From the NCBI RefSeq assembly GCF_000001735.4, contig NC_003076.8:26105835-26169834 (forward strand): a stretch of 64,000 nucleotides of DNA, read 5' to 3'. The notes beneath the pieces are model-generated. The model did not search any database. It worked only from the letters and a program-made list of their open reading frames with translations, and was not told the DNA's origin. Below are positions 9,558 to 20,649 of the stretch, piece after piece. The position numbers were made by a program, and so were the translations under genes. The first letter of the stretch is position 1, and each line of letters starts with the position of its first letter. The DNA is from Arabidopsis thaliana. Lineage: Eukaryota; Streptophyta; Magnoliopsida; Brassicales; Brassicaceae.

Positions 9558-12554
9558 CTATTCGAGCATCGACAATGATTGATCATAGGGCATGAACTTG
9601 TTACCCATTTTGTGGCCCATCATTGGCCCAATATATTCCTCATGTTCCCACTGAAATGTGATCAATAAAAGAGTTTTACTAAATTAACACAACCTAGATT
9701 ACAAAAAAAGAAAAGAAAAAAAAGGAATCAATAGGATCACAAAACTAAAGAAGTTATTAATGATTTTTTAAGCACAACAAATAATAGTAGACGGTAGTTT
9801 ATAAAATTCCCGGATCTAAGACTAGTAAATTAGTAGGACACAACGGATATTTTCTATTTTACACAGTATAAAGCTTATAGAATCAAAATAAAGTTACGTC
9901 AAATCAGTGTCTATACATTAAAAATAAAATCAAAATAAAACTAGGATTACCAAGTTTTTAGTCGTGGGTCTTCTATCATGTAAGATATTATTCACCTGAC
10001 AGTTGACACGTTTATTTTGTTTCTAACTTTTTAAGTTTTACTGTTCCATCTTTTGTTTCAATAATTTATTTCCGCGTTGTAACCCTTTTTTTGCATATTT
10101 CTTTTGCGAAAAAACGATAGAACTCATAGAGGGTGGAGAATACGTTGTCGTTTTGCGCTTTAATATTTAAATTTTCTGCTAGCTTGGTTCTTTCCACTTA
10201 AAAGCATTATACACTTTTTCTAATTTGGATTTTACAAAAAGAAATGACAACACAATATATCATTGTCCCATTTCTCGCAATATACAACATCCTATTTTGT
10301 ATTTTTTTGTCCTTCTCATTTTGGTAATTTCTCGTTTGTTCTTTTCTTTTAAGATGACGCCATCAAATTACTAAGAAACAACGACGCAATTAACAACTCA
10401 ATAAACACGCCCAATTAAACAACATTAGTATCAAGACACTTTGTCATCAGTCTTCGACTACAATTTACACAATACATAGTAAAGAGGTTTTCTAAGTGGA
10501 GGGATCTTCATTTCTTTTTTGATTAAAAGATATTTCCTAACATGAATTTATACATAGTGAAGAGGTTATAGAAAACAGGGAACAGGTTTAAAGAAAAATA
10601 TCTTCATTTCTTTGCTCCCTTTAAATTGCACATGCCTAGAACACGAGAAGCTGTGTTTGTCGGACTAAAATAAATAATATCAAGGGGACTAAAAAGATCT
10701 TAATAACTTTACATAAAAATTAATTATGTGTCTAGATGTCTTGTTTAAATAGTTTACACAAAAATTAGAACACATCTTAGGTGTTTAGATATTGAATCTA
10801 TCTATATTACACAAAAAATAAAAAAATAAAAAATTTAAGAAAAAAAGACAAAACATTTTTTTCAAAATAAGTGTTTAAAATTTAATTATGTGTAAACTAT
10901 ATTAAACCTAAAACACCTCTTAGGGTTTGGATGTTGTATCTAACTAGTTTACACAAAAATTAAAAAATTTAATATTGTTTTTTAAAAAAAAACTTTATAA
11001 AAAACTAAGTGTTAAAACTTTAATTATGTATAAACCAAATTAAACATAAAACACCTCTTAGGAGTTTGAATGATGTATCTAATTAGTTTACACAAAAAAA
11101 AAAATTAATCCTTAAAAAAACTATATGAAACCTCAAACACCTCTTAGGAGTTTGGATGATGCATCTAACTATTTTACACAAAATTAAAATTTTAATAATT
11201 TAAAAAAAAAAGACAAAATAATTTTTGAAATAATTTAATTATGTGTAAACCAATTAAACCTAGAATACCACTTAGGGGTTTAGATGATGTATCTAACTAT
11301 TTTACACAAAAAATTATTTTACACAAAAAATAAAAAAATTAACATTTAAAAAAATAAAATAAAAATGAAAACTTTTAAAAAAACAAAGTGCTAAAAAATT
11401 AATTATGTGTAAACCAATTAAACCTAGAACACCTCTTACGGATTTGGATGATGTATCTAACTAGTTTACACAAACATTAAAAATTTAACACTTAAAAGAA
11501 AAATAATAAAATAATTAAAACCTGTAACAAAAACAAGTGCTAAAAACTTTAATTATGTACAAAACAAATTAAATCTAGAACACCTCTTAGGGGTTTGGAT
11601 GTTGTGTCTAAATAGTTTACACAAAAATTAAAAATTTAACACTTCAAAAAAAAAAGATAAAACCTTTAACAAAACTAATTGCTAAGAATTTAATTATGTG
11701 AAAACCATATTAAACCTAGAACATCTCTTACGGATTTGGATGATGTGTCTAAATAGTTTACACAAAAATTAAAATTCTAACACTTAAAAAAAAAGAAAAA
11801 AAAAAGAAGATAAACCTTAAGAAAAATAAAGTGCTAAAAATTTAATTATGTGTAAACCAAAACTAAACCTAGAACATCTCTTAAGGGTTTGGATGATGTG
11901 TCTAACTAGTTTACACAAAAATTAAAAATTTAACACTTCAAAAAAAATGATAAAAAAAAAAATTCTTGTTTTTTTCTGAAAAAAATCAATTATTAAAAAT
12001 GGTAAATTAAGAAAGCAATACCTCATACAGAAGCTTGTGATATGGTCGAAAAACTCGGCCTCCTTGAGCCCATCCAGCTTCTTTACCTTATCCAAAGCAA
12101 AAACTAGTCCTCCTTGAGCCCAGCCAAAAACTACAACATATTAAAAAGATTGCACATATGTTAAGTGACTATTACCATATCCAAATTCATAACCTTTTAA
12201 CTTCTCCCATCAATCTATTGCCTATTTGGTCTAAGAAGCCTGAAATTAGAAAAGCAAATAAACCAAGGACAAAGAAGAGAGAAGAATCTGTACCACCAAC
12301 GATGATGATGGTAGCACCAAGAAAGAGAATCTCAGTTCTGTAATTTGTACACTACTAATGGCAATCTCTGTCTTTGCTTCTCTATATTCGCATACCCATA
12401 ACTACAAATTCCGAACCCTAAAGTTATAAATCAACCGCAGAACAAGTACCAGAAGCAATACAAAGAGAAAAGACGCTCTTATACCTATAAGAAGAAGAAG
12501 AAGAAGAAGAGGATGCGAGATCGTTGGATCAGTCCATGGTTTCCAAAACGCCAT
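9558..12554 (-). CDS. predicted small three-exon gene, family not recognised
   Basis: Proposed exons (minus, 5' to 3'): 12485-12554 (ATG, then MAFWKPWTDPTISHP and seven Leu), 12022-12080 (GWAQGGRVFRPYHKLLYE) and 9558-9650 (WEHEEYIGPMMGHKMGNK, ending SLSMLE and stop). Donors GTATAA and GTATTG and acceptors AAAG and TTTCAG keep one frame, giving about 73 residues. The exon 2-exon 3 junction (KLLYE-WEHEEY) reads as continuous protein, which is the strongest evidence. Exon 1 may be a short membrane anchor. A TATA box at 12616-12623 sits 62 bp before the ATG. The weak points are the intron 1 acceptor (an alternative at 12087 adds two residues) and the 2.37-kb second intron, which is filled by tandem repeats. 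It could be a decayed gene; cDNA would decide. Confidence 0.45.
9651..10709. other. non-coding DNA, proposed as part of intron 2 of the small minus-strand gene
   Basis: AT-rich sequence with no coding frame. It is intergenic if the small-gene model is wrong. Confidence 0.4.
10710..11990. repeat. tandem array of about nine hairpin-forming units
   Basis: A degenerate unit, mostly 130-160 bp apart, recurs across the interval. Its core reads CACCTCTTAGGGGTTTGGAT, then GATGTATCTAACTAG. Each core is flanked by inverted arms, TGTGTAAACC on the left and GTTTACACA on the right. The A-rich spacers vary and are the least conserved part. Copies are recognised near 10767, 10913, 11050, 11140, 11265, 11430, 11580, 11723 and 11873. 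No coding frame crosses the array. It resembles no transposon family that I can name. Confidence 0.85.
12059..12122. repeat. 14-bp direct repeat, 50 bp apart
   Basis: CCTCCTTGAGCCCA occurs at 12059-12072 and 12109-12122. The first copy is inside proposed exon 2 of the small gene; the second lies in the adjoining intron and also reads GWAQGG in another frame. This suggests a partial exon duplication. Confidence 0.65.
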
Positions 12555-12578
12555 CTTTTTCGAAAAAGAGCGTTTTGG
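12543..12578. repeat. 36-bp near-perfect palindrome over a start codon
   Basis: The arms CCAAAACGC and GCGTTTTGG enclose a second palindrome, CTTTTTCGAAAAAG. The proposed ATG of the small minus-strand gene (12552-12554) falls inside it. Confidence 0.8.
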
Positions 12579-12615
12579 CTTCTTCGGCTTATGTATGTAT
12601 TAGCCTTCGACTTGA

Positions 12616-12623
12616 GTATTTAT
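12616..12623 (-). promoter_or_regulatory. TATA box of the small minus-strand gene
   Basis: TATAAATA on the minus strand, placing a transcript start near 12590, just upstream of the palindrome and the ATG. Confidence 0.45.
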
Positions 12624-12639
12624 AAGCAAAAGGCTCTTC

Positions 12640-13571
12640 GACTAAAAGAAAAGGAAACTTCCGATTATTTCCTTTTTTCTTCAACCGTTGTTTCCTTTTT
12701 CTTATTTGAGAACGTTAGAGGAATCTGGACCGTTTATTTTCATCATGTTTGCAACTGTGAGATCTGACGGTGATTATCTAATCTAAACCGTAAGTTTGTT
12801 AGAGATTATGTGGGACCTGGACGATCTATTATTCTATTTTGTTATACCTCAGCTACAAACAAAACAATCATGTATGTTAGGAAAGAAGAGATGGATATAT
12901 GATGATGATTCTGAACCAATTCTCAATAGTTTATAATGGAACAGAAGCACCAGTGATTGATGATCTAACAGACATTGACATCAGGCTACCAATGCTAGTC
13001 TTTCTTTGGGAGATAGTAGCGGCCTGGTTATGAGAATGTTGGAGCCATCAATTGCTTTGGTTAGGACCAGAGCAATCATGTCATTCATCCTCAATCTACA
13101 ACTCCACGGCGATGAAGTGTCAATAGAATCTTCTATCGGACACAAATGATCTAATTATTCAAACCACAACATTGTCTTCTTTGATGTTAATATATAAGTC
13201 TTGCATCTTATTTAGAGTGTTTGTGTTTGGTTCCGGTTGATCTGTGTAACTGTCTTTATGTAATCACACAAGTGTATGCTGTCTGGTTAGTCGGAGACAG
13301 AGTAAGAAGACATCCTACACATGACATTGGAGAATTATAAGGTAAAATCTTGAACCATAGATTTCTAAAGACTTTTGAGAACCAAAGTAAGGATTGTATT
13401 GAACATTACAAGTTTCATTGGGGAATTTCCACAAACACCTTAGCTGCAAATAAAAGCATTAACTAACCAACCTACAAGACATTCCAAAGCAGCAAAGATC
13501 GAAACTTACATAAACCCAAATCCGTAAATCGAAAAACCCATGAAATCCCAGTTCGCAGAACAACAAAATCA
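12640..13571. other. intergenic and HTR11 3' flank
   Basis: No gene recognised. The part next to 13571 is probably 3' UTR of the H3 gene. Confidence 0.45.
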
Positions 13572-14009
<438 letters not shown>

Positions 14010-14264
14010 TTAATTTTATTAATTCTGGTTTTGATTTCTCGAAATTGTTATAGAAATTGAAAAGTGTTGAGTTGGTTATGTGGAAAAGGAGATGAAAATG
14101 TGGAGGGAGTTTTCAAACTTTGCTAAGGAAGGAGAGATTTTGATCCGTTAGATATCGAACAACATAAACGCAAAACCTAATCCAACCCTAAAACACGAAA
14201 TTAGGGAAAACGAAAGATATACATAAGCATAACGATCACAGTCTAGAGTACTTCAATCTCCTTC

Positions 14265-14782
<518 letters not shown>

Positions 14783-14865
14783 GCGAAGCGTATACAAGGG
14801 AAGTATTTGTTTTGCGTCGTTAGATCTTTTATTTAATCAACGGTTGTGATTGTTTTAATTTTAGT

Positions 14866-14873
14866 GATCCGCG
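14866..14873 (-). promoter_or_regulatory. histone octamer (OCT) motif
   Basis: GATCCGCG on the plus strand is CGCGGATC on the minus strand, the octamer of plant histone promoters that supports S-phase expression. A CCAATCAG motif is close by, at about 14890. Confidence 0.75.
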
Positions 14874-14899
14874 TCACGTCTAAAGCAGCCAATCAGGTT

Positions 14900-15873
14900 A
14901 GTTTTCTTTAGCGCCCAAGTTTTTTAGCTTCCTTCACAATTTTTTAGTTTTTTTATTTAGGCGCGTCTTTTAAACCTTTTCGCTAAATTTTGGAACCTGA
15001 CAGTGAAGGCCTCTATGAAATAAAAGCCCATGTTGTAGAGTCTAGGTTAAGCCCGTTAATATGTTGTGTATCAGTCCACGAAATTATAATCTTAGTTTCT
15101 GCTGATGTGGCCCATGTAGAATACATAAGTCGAGAAATAATAATATCATTGACGCACGTTAACTATTATTAACGTGTGAGTGGTGTAAAATCAGCCAATC
15201 AGGCTTTAAATCTAGATACAAAGATTGAGAGTTGAGTTAGTTGATTGATTTGAAATTGATTACTGAAGCAATAATGTTTTATATTTCTTACATTTCTGTT
15301 TATTTAATAATACGTGTTATACTCACAAATTAAAGTGTCTGTAATTTTGTATAATGTGAATACTTACAAAATGTGTTGAGAAAACGTCATTTTAAAAGTT
15401 TTTTTAGTTCAATTTTCACTTAAAATAAATTGAGAGATAAGTCAATTAATAGAAATCTTATCCATATACGTATGTAAATGTTGTCAGATTTTCTTAATGA
15501 ACTTTTTATCAAAAATATATCATAATCAAAGTACTCTAGATAGAGGTAAATTAAACCTTTAGTATTCATTTATGAAACTTTAAGAAAATAACATTAAATT
15601 TAGTTTATAAATAGATAAAATAATAATAAATTAAATAGTTATTGCAATAAAATCCATGTGTATTTAATTTTCAAAACTGAATATCTAATTAAATCCTGGC
15701 ATGAAAATTCCATCTAATACACATGTTCAATAGATGACTATTATACAACATATATATTTGATACCTTACAATCAAATCAAACCAAAAACACATTGTGAAA
15801 CCTATAAACATTATTAAAGCAAAGCCACATTGCTAAAGTTTCATAACATTGGAATAGAACAACTATATTTCAA
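14900..15873. other. intergenic between HTR1 and the ANTH gene
   Basis: AT-rich beyond 15250. CAGCCAATCAGG occurs near 14887 (HTR1 promoter) and again near 15192. No gene seen. Confidence 0.5.
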
Positions 15874-16915
15874 ATGGGAAAATTAGCGACCTTGAATGGC
15901 ATATTGAAAGACGAAGCCTCACAGATGAAACTCAATGTGGTTCATTTGTGTAGCTCCGTGAATGCCAAAACCATTGATTTAGCTCTCTTGAAAGCCACGT
16001 CTCATACCTCAAACAACCCGCCTTCAGACAAATACGTCACTTTTCTCCAATCAACTATTGACACGTGTTACGGTCCTGATACTGTTGATGCGATCTTGCA
16101 TAGGCTGCGTGTGACGACGGACGTATGTGTGGCTGCTAAATGTCTCATTCTTCTCCATAAAATGGTTAAATCAGAAAGTGGGTATAATGGAGAAGATAGT
16201 CTTCGGAACAATATTAATCATCGTACTTTGATTTATACTCAAGGAGGGAGTAATCTTAAATTGAATGATCTTAATGTAAATTCATCTCGTTTTACTAGAG
16301 AGTTGACTCCATGGGTTCAATGGTAAGATTTCTATATACTGTTGGATTGATTAGGATATAGATGAGCACAATCGATAAGTCGATTATTCTTTATTATATA
16401 TTTTTGTTTTTGATTTAACGTTAAATCACAATTTAATCGAAATTTTTATGATTCATCAAAATTTGGTTTTGAATAGGTACAAACAATATCTAGATTGTTA
16501 CTTATCTATTGCGGAGGTTTTAGGTATTACTCCAAACATAAAAGAAAAAAACGAAGATAAGCGTTTGGAGACTCAGCGAGTCTCGTCTTACCCAATGGAT
16601 TGCATTCTCAAACAAATTGATTTCCTAGTAGAACTATTCGAACATATAAGTGATAGGCCAAAAGCTCCACAGTCGAAGCTGAACAAAATCGTTATTGAAA
16701 TGACAGAACTAATGGTACAAGACTACTTCTCCGCCATAAGATTGATGAGGATAAGATTTGAAGAATTGAACGTAAGAGTAGCTAAACCTAACGAGTTGGT
16801 TCCGGTTTTGGAGAAGCTTGAAAACTGCAAGGAGGGTTTGAGCGAGTTTTCTTGGCGAAGCAAGTATTTGATTGCAGATTTTTGGTATTTGGTATCGAAA
16901 TTAAAAGATATGTAA
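15874..16915 (+). CDS. ENTH/ANTH clathrin assembly protein
   Basis: Exons 15874-16322 and 16477-16915, joined within a Trp codon, encode 295 residues. The N-terminal 110 residues match the ANTH domain of AP180/CALM proteins (TSHTSNNPPSDKYV, then VCVAAKCLILLHKMVKS). The second exon continues the helical ANTH solenoid (YKQYLDCYL, MDCILKQIDFLVELFEHI). ANTH domains bind PtdIns(4,5)P2 and recruit clathrin to membranes. The protein stops soon after the solenoid, so it lacks the long unstructured tail with clathrin-binding motifs of larger AP180s; it is one of the short plant paralogs. The putative lipid-binding Lys cluster typical of ANTH domains is not obvious near the N-terminus. Confidence 0.88.
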
Positions 16916-17406
16916 CGCTTGATGAGAAAATAACAGTTTGGTCCGGTTTGGTAGTTAAAATCTTATTTTATCATAGATTGTCCGTACACCTGGTTTTCGT
17001 CTCTATGGGTGGTTTTATTATACATGAGTCGATTCCATGTTAGGTGTTTTATAAATAAATTATGAATACTATATGTAAATATCTTATGAATTTATAATTT
17101 GCAAAACCACCAAAGAAGGCATTGGTATAATTTGAGGCATATTTAAAAGCGATATGCACGTTAAACCAATAACTTTTTATTATTTTTACTAAATTAAAAT
17201 AAAGCAGTTTTATCTAATAATATTACAAGGCATGCTATAAAAAGAAAATCACAAAGGCCATTTTGCAGTAATTGCAGCGATCCTATGTAATCTATGAACC
17301 GGCTCTAAATATGTTGTATCACATTTGGATACAAAACATACACCAGTTTTCCAAAACCATATTATGCTGCAAAATTATTTAATAGTTGATTCAACAAAAT
17401 CTTGAA
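16916..17406. other. convergent 3' flanks of ANTH and MATE genes
   Basis: AT-rich, no separate gene. The two transcripts are convergent and only 491 bp lie between their stop codons. Confidence 0.6.
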
Positions 17407-20400
17407 TCATTTTATTGTGTTGGACCATTTGTTAATACGAGCACTTGCTTTCTGCGCCTGTAAATTTTATAAAACATATAAGAAAACGTTATCAGTAAAT
17501 TCTCAAATTTGCTAAACAAAGACAAACCAAAACCAAAAAATATCAAATCTACCTCTTTTTCCCAGTCACATCTCATTGTGATAAAACTTAAGATCATGGT
17601 TTGAACAGCGGTTCCTCCAAAAATCATACCACCCCAAATTCCCTATAATAGATAAATAAAACCACAAATCATTATTCCACTGAATAAAAAAAAAACTATA
17701 TAAATATAAAATGAATAGTTGAAGAAAATCGTGAATATTACCATGACACCGAGTTTAAAACCCCAGCCCATGAGAAACCCAAGTGGAACACCAATGCAAT
17801 AGTAACATCCCAAGTTTATATATGCCACGTACGATTGCCAACCCGATCCAACCGCCACACCTACTCAGTAAGCCAAAGAAAAAAAGTCAACCAAAAACGT
17901 TGACTCGGTTTATAAAGTAAGTAAAATTGTTACGTACCGGAAAGAACCGGTTGAACGCTGTTAAGAAGAACGGTGAAAGCTAGCAGAAGTGAGAGTTTAT
18001 TGACGGCGTCTAAGACGGCTACACTCGAAGAGAAGATCCATGCGATTTGGTTATGGAGAAGCATTATTAGCACCCAAAAAAACAATCCGATTATCAACGA
18101 TTGTGTTACCGATACAATCGTCGCAAATCTTGCTCCTTTACCATTACCAGCTCCTAATTCGTTCGCCACACGGACACTACAATAGTTCACGTAAATTAAG
18201 TATCTAGATGTTAATAGTTTTCTTGTATCTAGATGCCCACACAAAAATTTAGAATAAAAACAAGTGAACATGAAAAAATTATAAATTAAACAAAACTATA
18301 ATAGCAAGGAGAGTTATCTCTAATTTTCTATTCTCGTATACATCTTAATTCAGACAAGACGACAAATATAAAGATAAGAAGAAATCAAGGCAGACACGGA
18401 AGAAGATAGCAAAAGCTGTAAGGATCTAGCCATATATGTGCCAAATGTTAGGTTTCAATTTCCTAAATATTCCCACACACAAAATTATTGTTCCTCGAAA
18501 ATGTATCTAATCAATATTATACCCCATTAAGTATTGTATTGTTTTATTGCAAATTCCACGTTCACAAATAAAATTGACAGTACTATGGTATTTTTGTCGA
18601 CGTATATTATTTTGACATTGACATGCATTCACTATGTATAGTTGATAGTTGATAATAAATACTGATTGGTAATTACATTTATTTATATACGACCGTTTTT
18701 AGATTCCGATATATTTGAATTAAAAATAGAATCCATGTTATATACAAACCCAACATGACATCTATTCCGCATTCATTGTAAGTTTCCCACCTTTAATTTT
18801 CATGGGTCCGTTGTAACGACCTAACATAGTTGATAGTTGATATTTAATATGATTGTACAAAAATTAGACTAAACTGAACCGGTACCAATTAGATCATCAC
18901 AAATTAGCAATTAGCAATAGAGGAGAATGGACGTTACCCGGTTCCGGCGAAGAAAGCGAGAGGTATCATCATCTCCCAACCATTTATCGCCATGCTGCCA
19001 AAAGTTTTGTTCTAAAATTAATCATACATCTCGACCGGAGTAATATATTCATTTATCAATAGAAGATAAAAACAAGAAAACAACTATAACCTTTCCGCAA
19101 CAACCCAAAAAGCAGACGTGAGAAACAATGCGATAAGATTTATATATGATTGATGACTTTTCTTTCTATTTTAGTACTTTTAATTAAACATATCAACATA
19201 AACAAAATAAAGGTCATTAAAACGACTTAATTACCATATGGACAAGGAGTCAACGGCGATTCGAGCATTTTGAAGATTCCCAGTCATTATAATCAAAATC
19301 CGATAATACCAATTCTCCAAACTGTAAACAAAATAAACCCAAGTATCTACCGTTAAAAGTTGTGTCGGACATAATTAGACAAATGTCACAAAAAAAGTTG
19401 TTGGTACCAGAGCATGACGCCTGAAGAAGCAGAGAGTTTAAGGAATTCCCAAAGTCCGGTTAAGGCTTCAGAGGATAAGCCGGTCCAAGTAAGCGGACAA
19501 CCACCACAAGTAGAGTAAACTAACAGAATAAGAACATTGACCCACCACGAGATACTAATCGTAGCTACAGTCCCCACGACTCCTAGTTTAAGCCCGTCCA
19601 CGAACAACCAACACACTAAAATATGAACCACCAATGCAACCGCTGCCGCATACGCAGTCACCTAATAACCCAAAAAAAAAAAATGACTTGTTCAAACATT
19701 GATCAGCCAATAAACTATTAAACATATTTTAAAAATATATGCTTATGACATGCACATATTTAGAAAAAACTGAAAGTAGTATTTTGTATATGAAAACTGT
19801 TACCTTTTTTATTAGATTATTAGACGTATAATTATGTTTGAAACGATTAGATCGATCGAATACATACTCGGTTTTTGAGCTGGCACTGAAGGAAACGTTG
19901 AAGGGGAAAAGACAAAGTGAAGGCGAAATGAAGCGGTATGACCCAAATGGCGACAACACCGGACAGCTCAGCGATATCGTCCGGTTGACCAAGAAATTTA
20001 AGAACCGGAGTAGTGAAAATATAAGTTGGTAATAACAAGACACAGCAAAAGAAGAGAACAATCCAAGAACGCTGCATATAAACTCCCAACATATGATATT
20101 TCTTCGCTCCAAACGCTTGTCCACACAGCGTTTCCAACGCACTCGCCATTCCAAGCTAAACCATTTACATATACTCATATTATTATTTTTTAGAAAAATG
20201 AAGGAAAAAAACATTTTAATCAAGATTGTGTAGATACTATACCAAGAGGCCAAAGTTGAAGCCAACGGTGACGTTATTAACGATGGATATGGCGGCGAGT
20301 TCAAGATCGCCGAGATGACCAGCGAAAGCTTGAGTGATTACAAGCATCGAATATGTCGTTACTCGACTGAATATGGCCGGACCAACTATTTGCCATAGCT

Positions 20401-20518
20401 TTTTTGTCTCAACCAAAATTCTATCCTTCAATCCTTCACCGTCTTCCTCCGCCGTGTGAGGACTTTTCAACAGTGCAACTCTTGACTCCGATCCTTCTTC
20501 TCCATCACCTCCCCTCAT
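17407..20518 (-). CDS. DTX27: MATE efflux transporter (DTX family, DTX27-like)
   Basis: Nine exons (minus, 5' to 3'): 20243-20518, 19868-20155, 19408-19661, 19235-19321, 18938-18994, 17938-18176, 17742-17860, 17553-17642 and 17407-17457. The model is 486 residues, normal for plant MATE proteins. The acidic N-terminal tail (MRGGDGEEGSE) is cytosolic. Membrane segments follow, with family motifs ALETLCGQAFGAKKYHMLG, FLQCQLKNR, the ENWYYRILI segment, VRVANELGAGNGKGAR and GVAVGSGWQ. MATE proteins exchange H+ or Na+ for organic substrates such as flavonoids, alkaloids or citrate; the substrate here cannot be read from sequence. Intron 5 is the longest, about 760 bp. A minus-strand TATA box lies near 20631-20641. 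Confidence 0.93.
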
Positions 20519-20630
20519 CGCTAATTCCTTTTTTTTTTAGTTATGTGGAAGAAATGAAATATAAGGAGAAAAGAAGAAGTGAGAAGAATGGTGAAGACGA
20601 GAGATGAGTCGTGTGTGAATTGGTTTTTAT

Positions 20631-20641
20631 CTATATATAAA
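20631..20641 (-). promoter_or_regulatory. TATA box of the MATE gene
   Basis: TTTATATATAG on the minus strand, about 115 bp upstream of the ATG. Confidence 0.55.
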
Positions 20642-20649
20642 GTCTGTGG

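Noticed and set aside
12187-12350. Hydrophobic minus-strand frame (about 50 codons) between proposed exons 1 and 2 of the small gene
   Set aside because: The stretch is pyrimidine-rich with acceptor-like ends, and its frame cannot be joined to exon 1 with the clear donor at 12485. It reads as intron.
19729-20304. 191-codon minus-strand frame
   Set aside because: It overlaps MATE exon 2 in another frame and runs through introns. The nine-exon MATE model explains the region.
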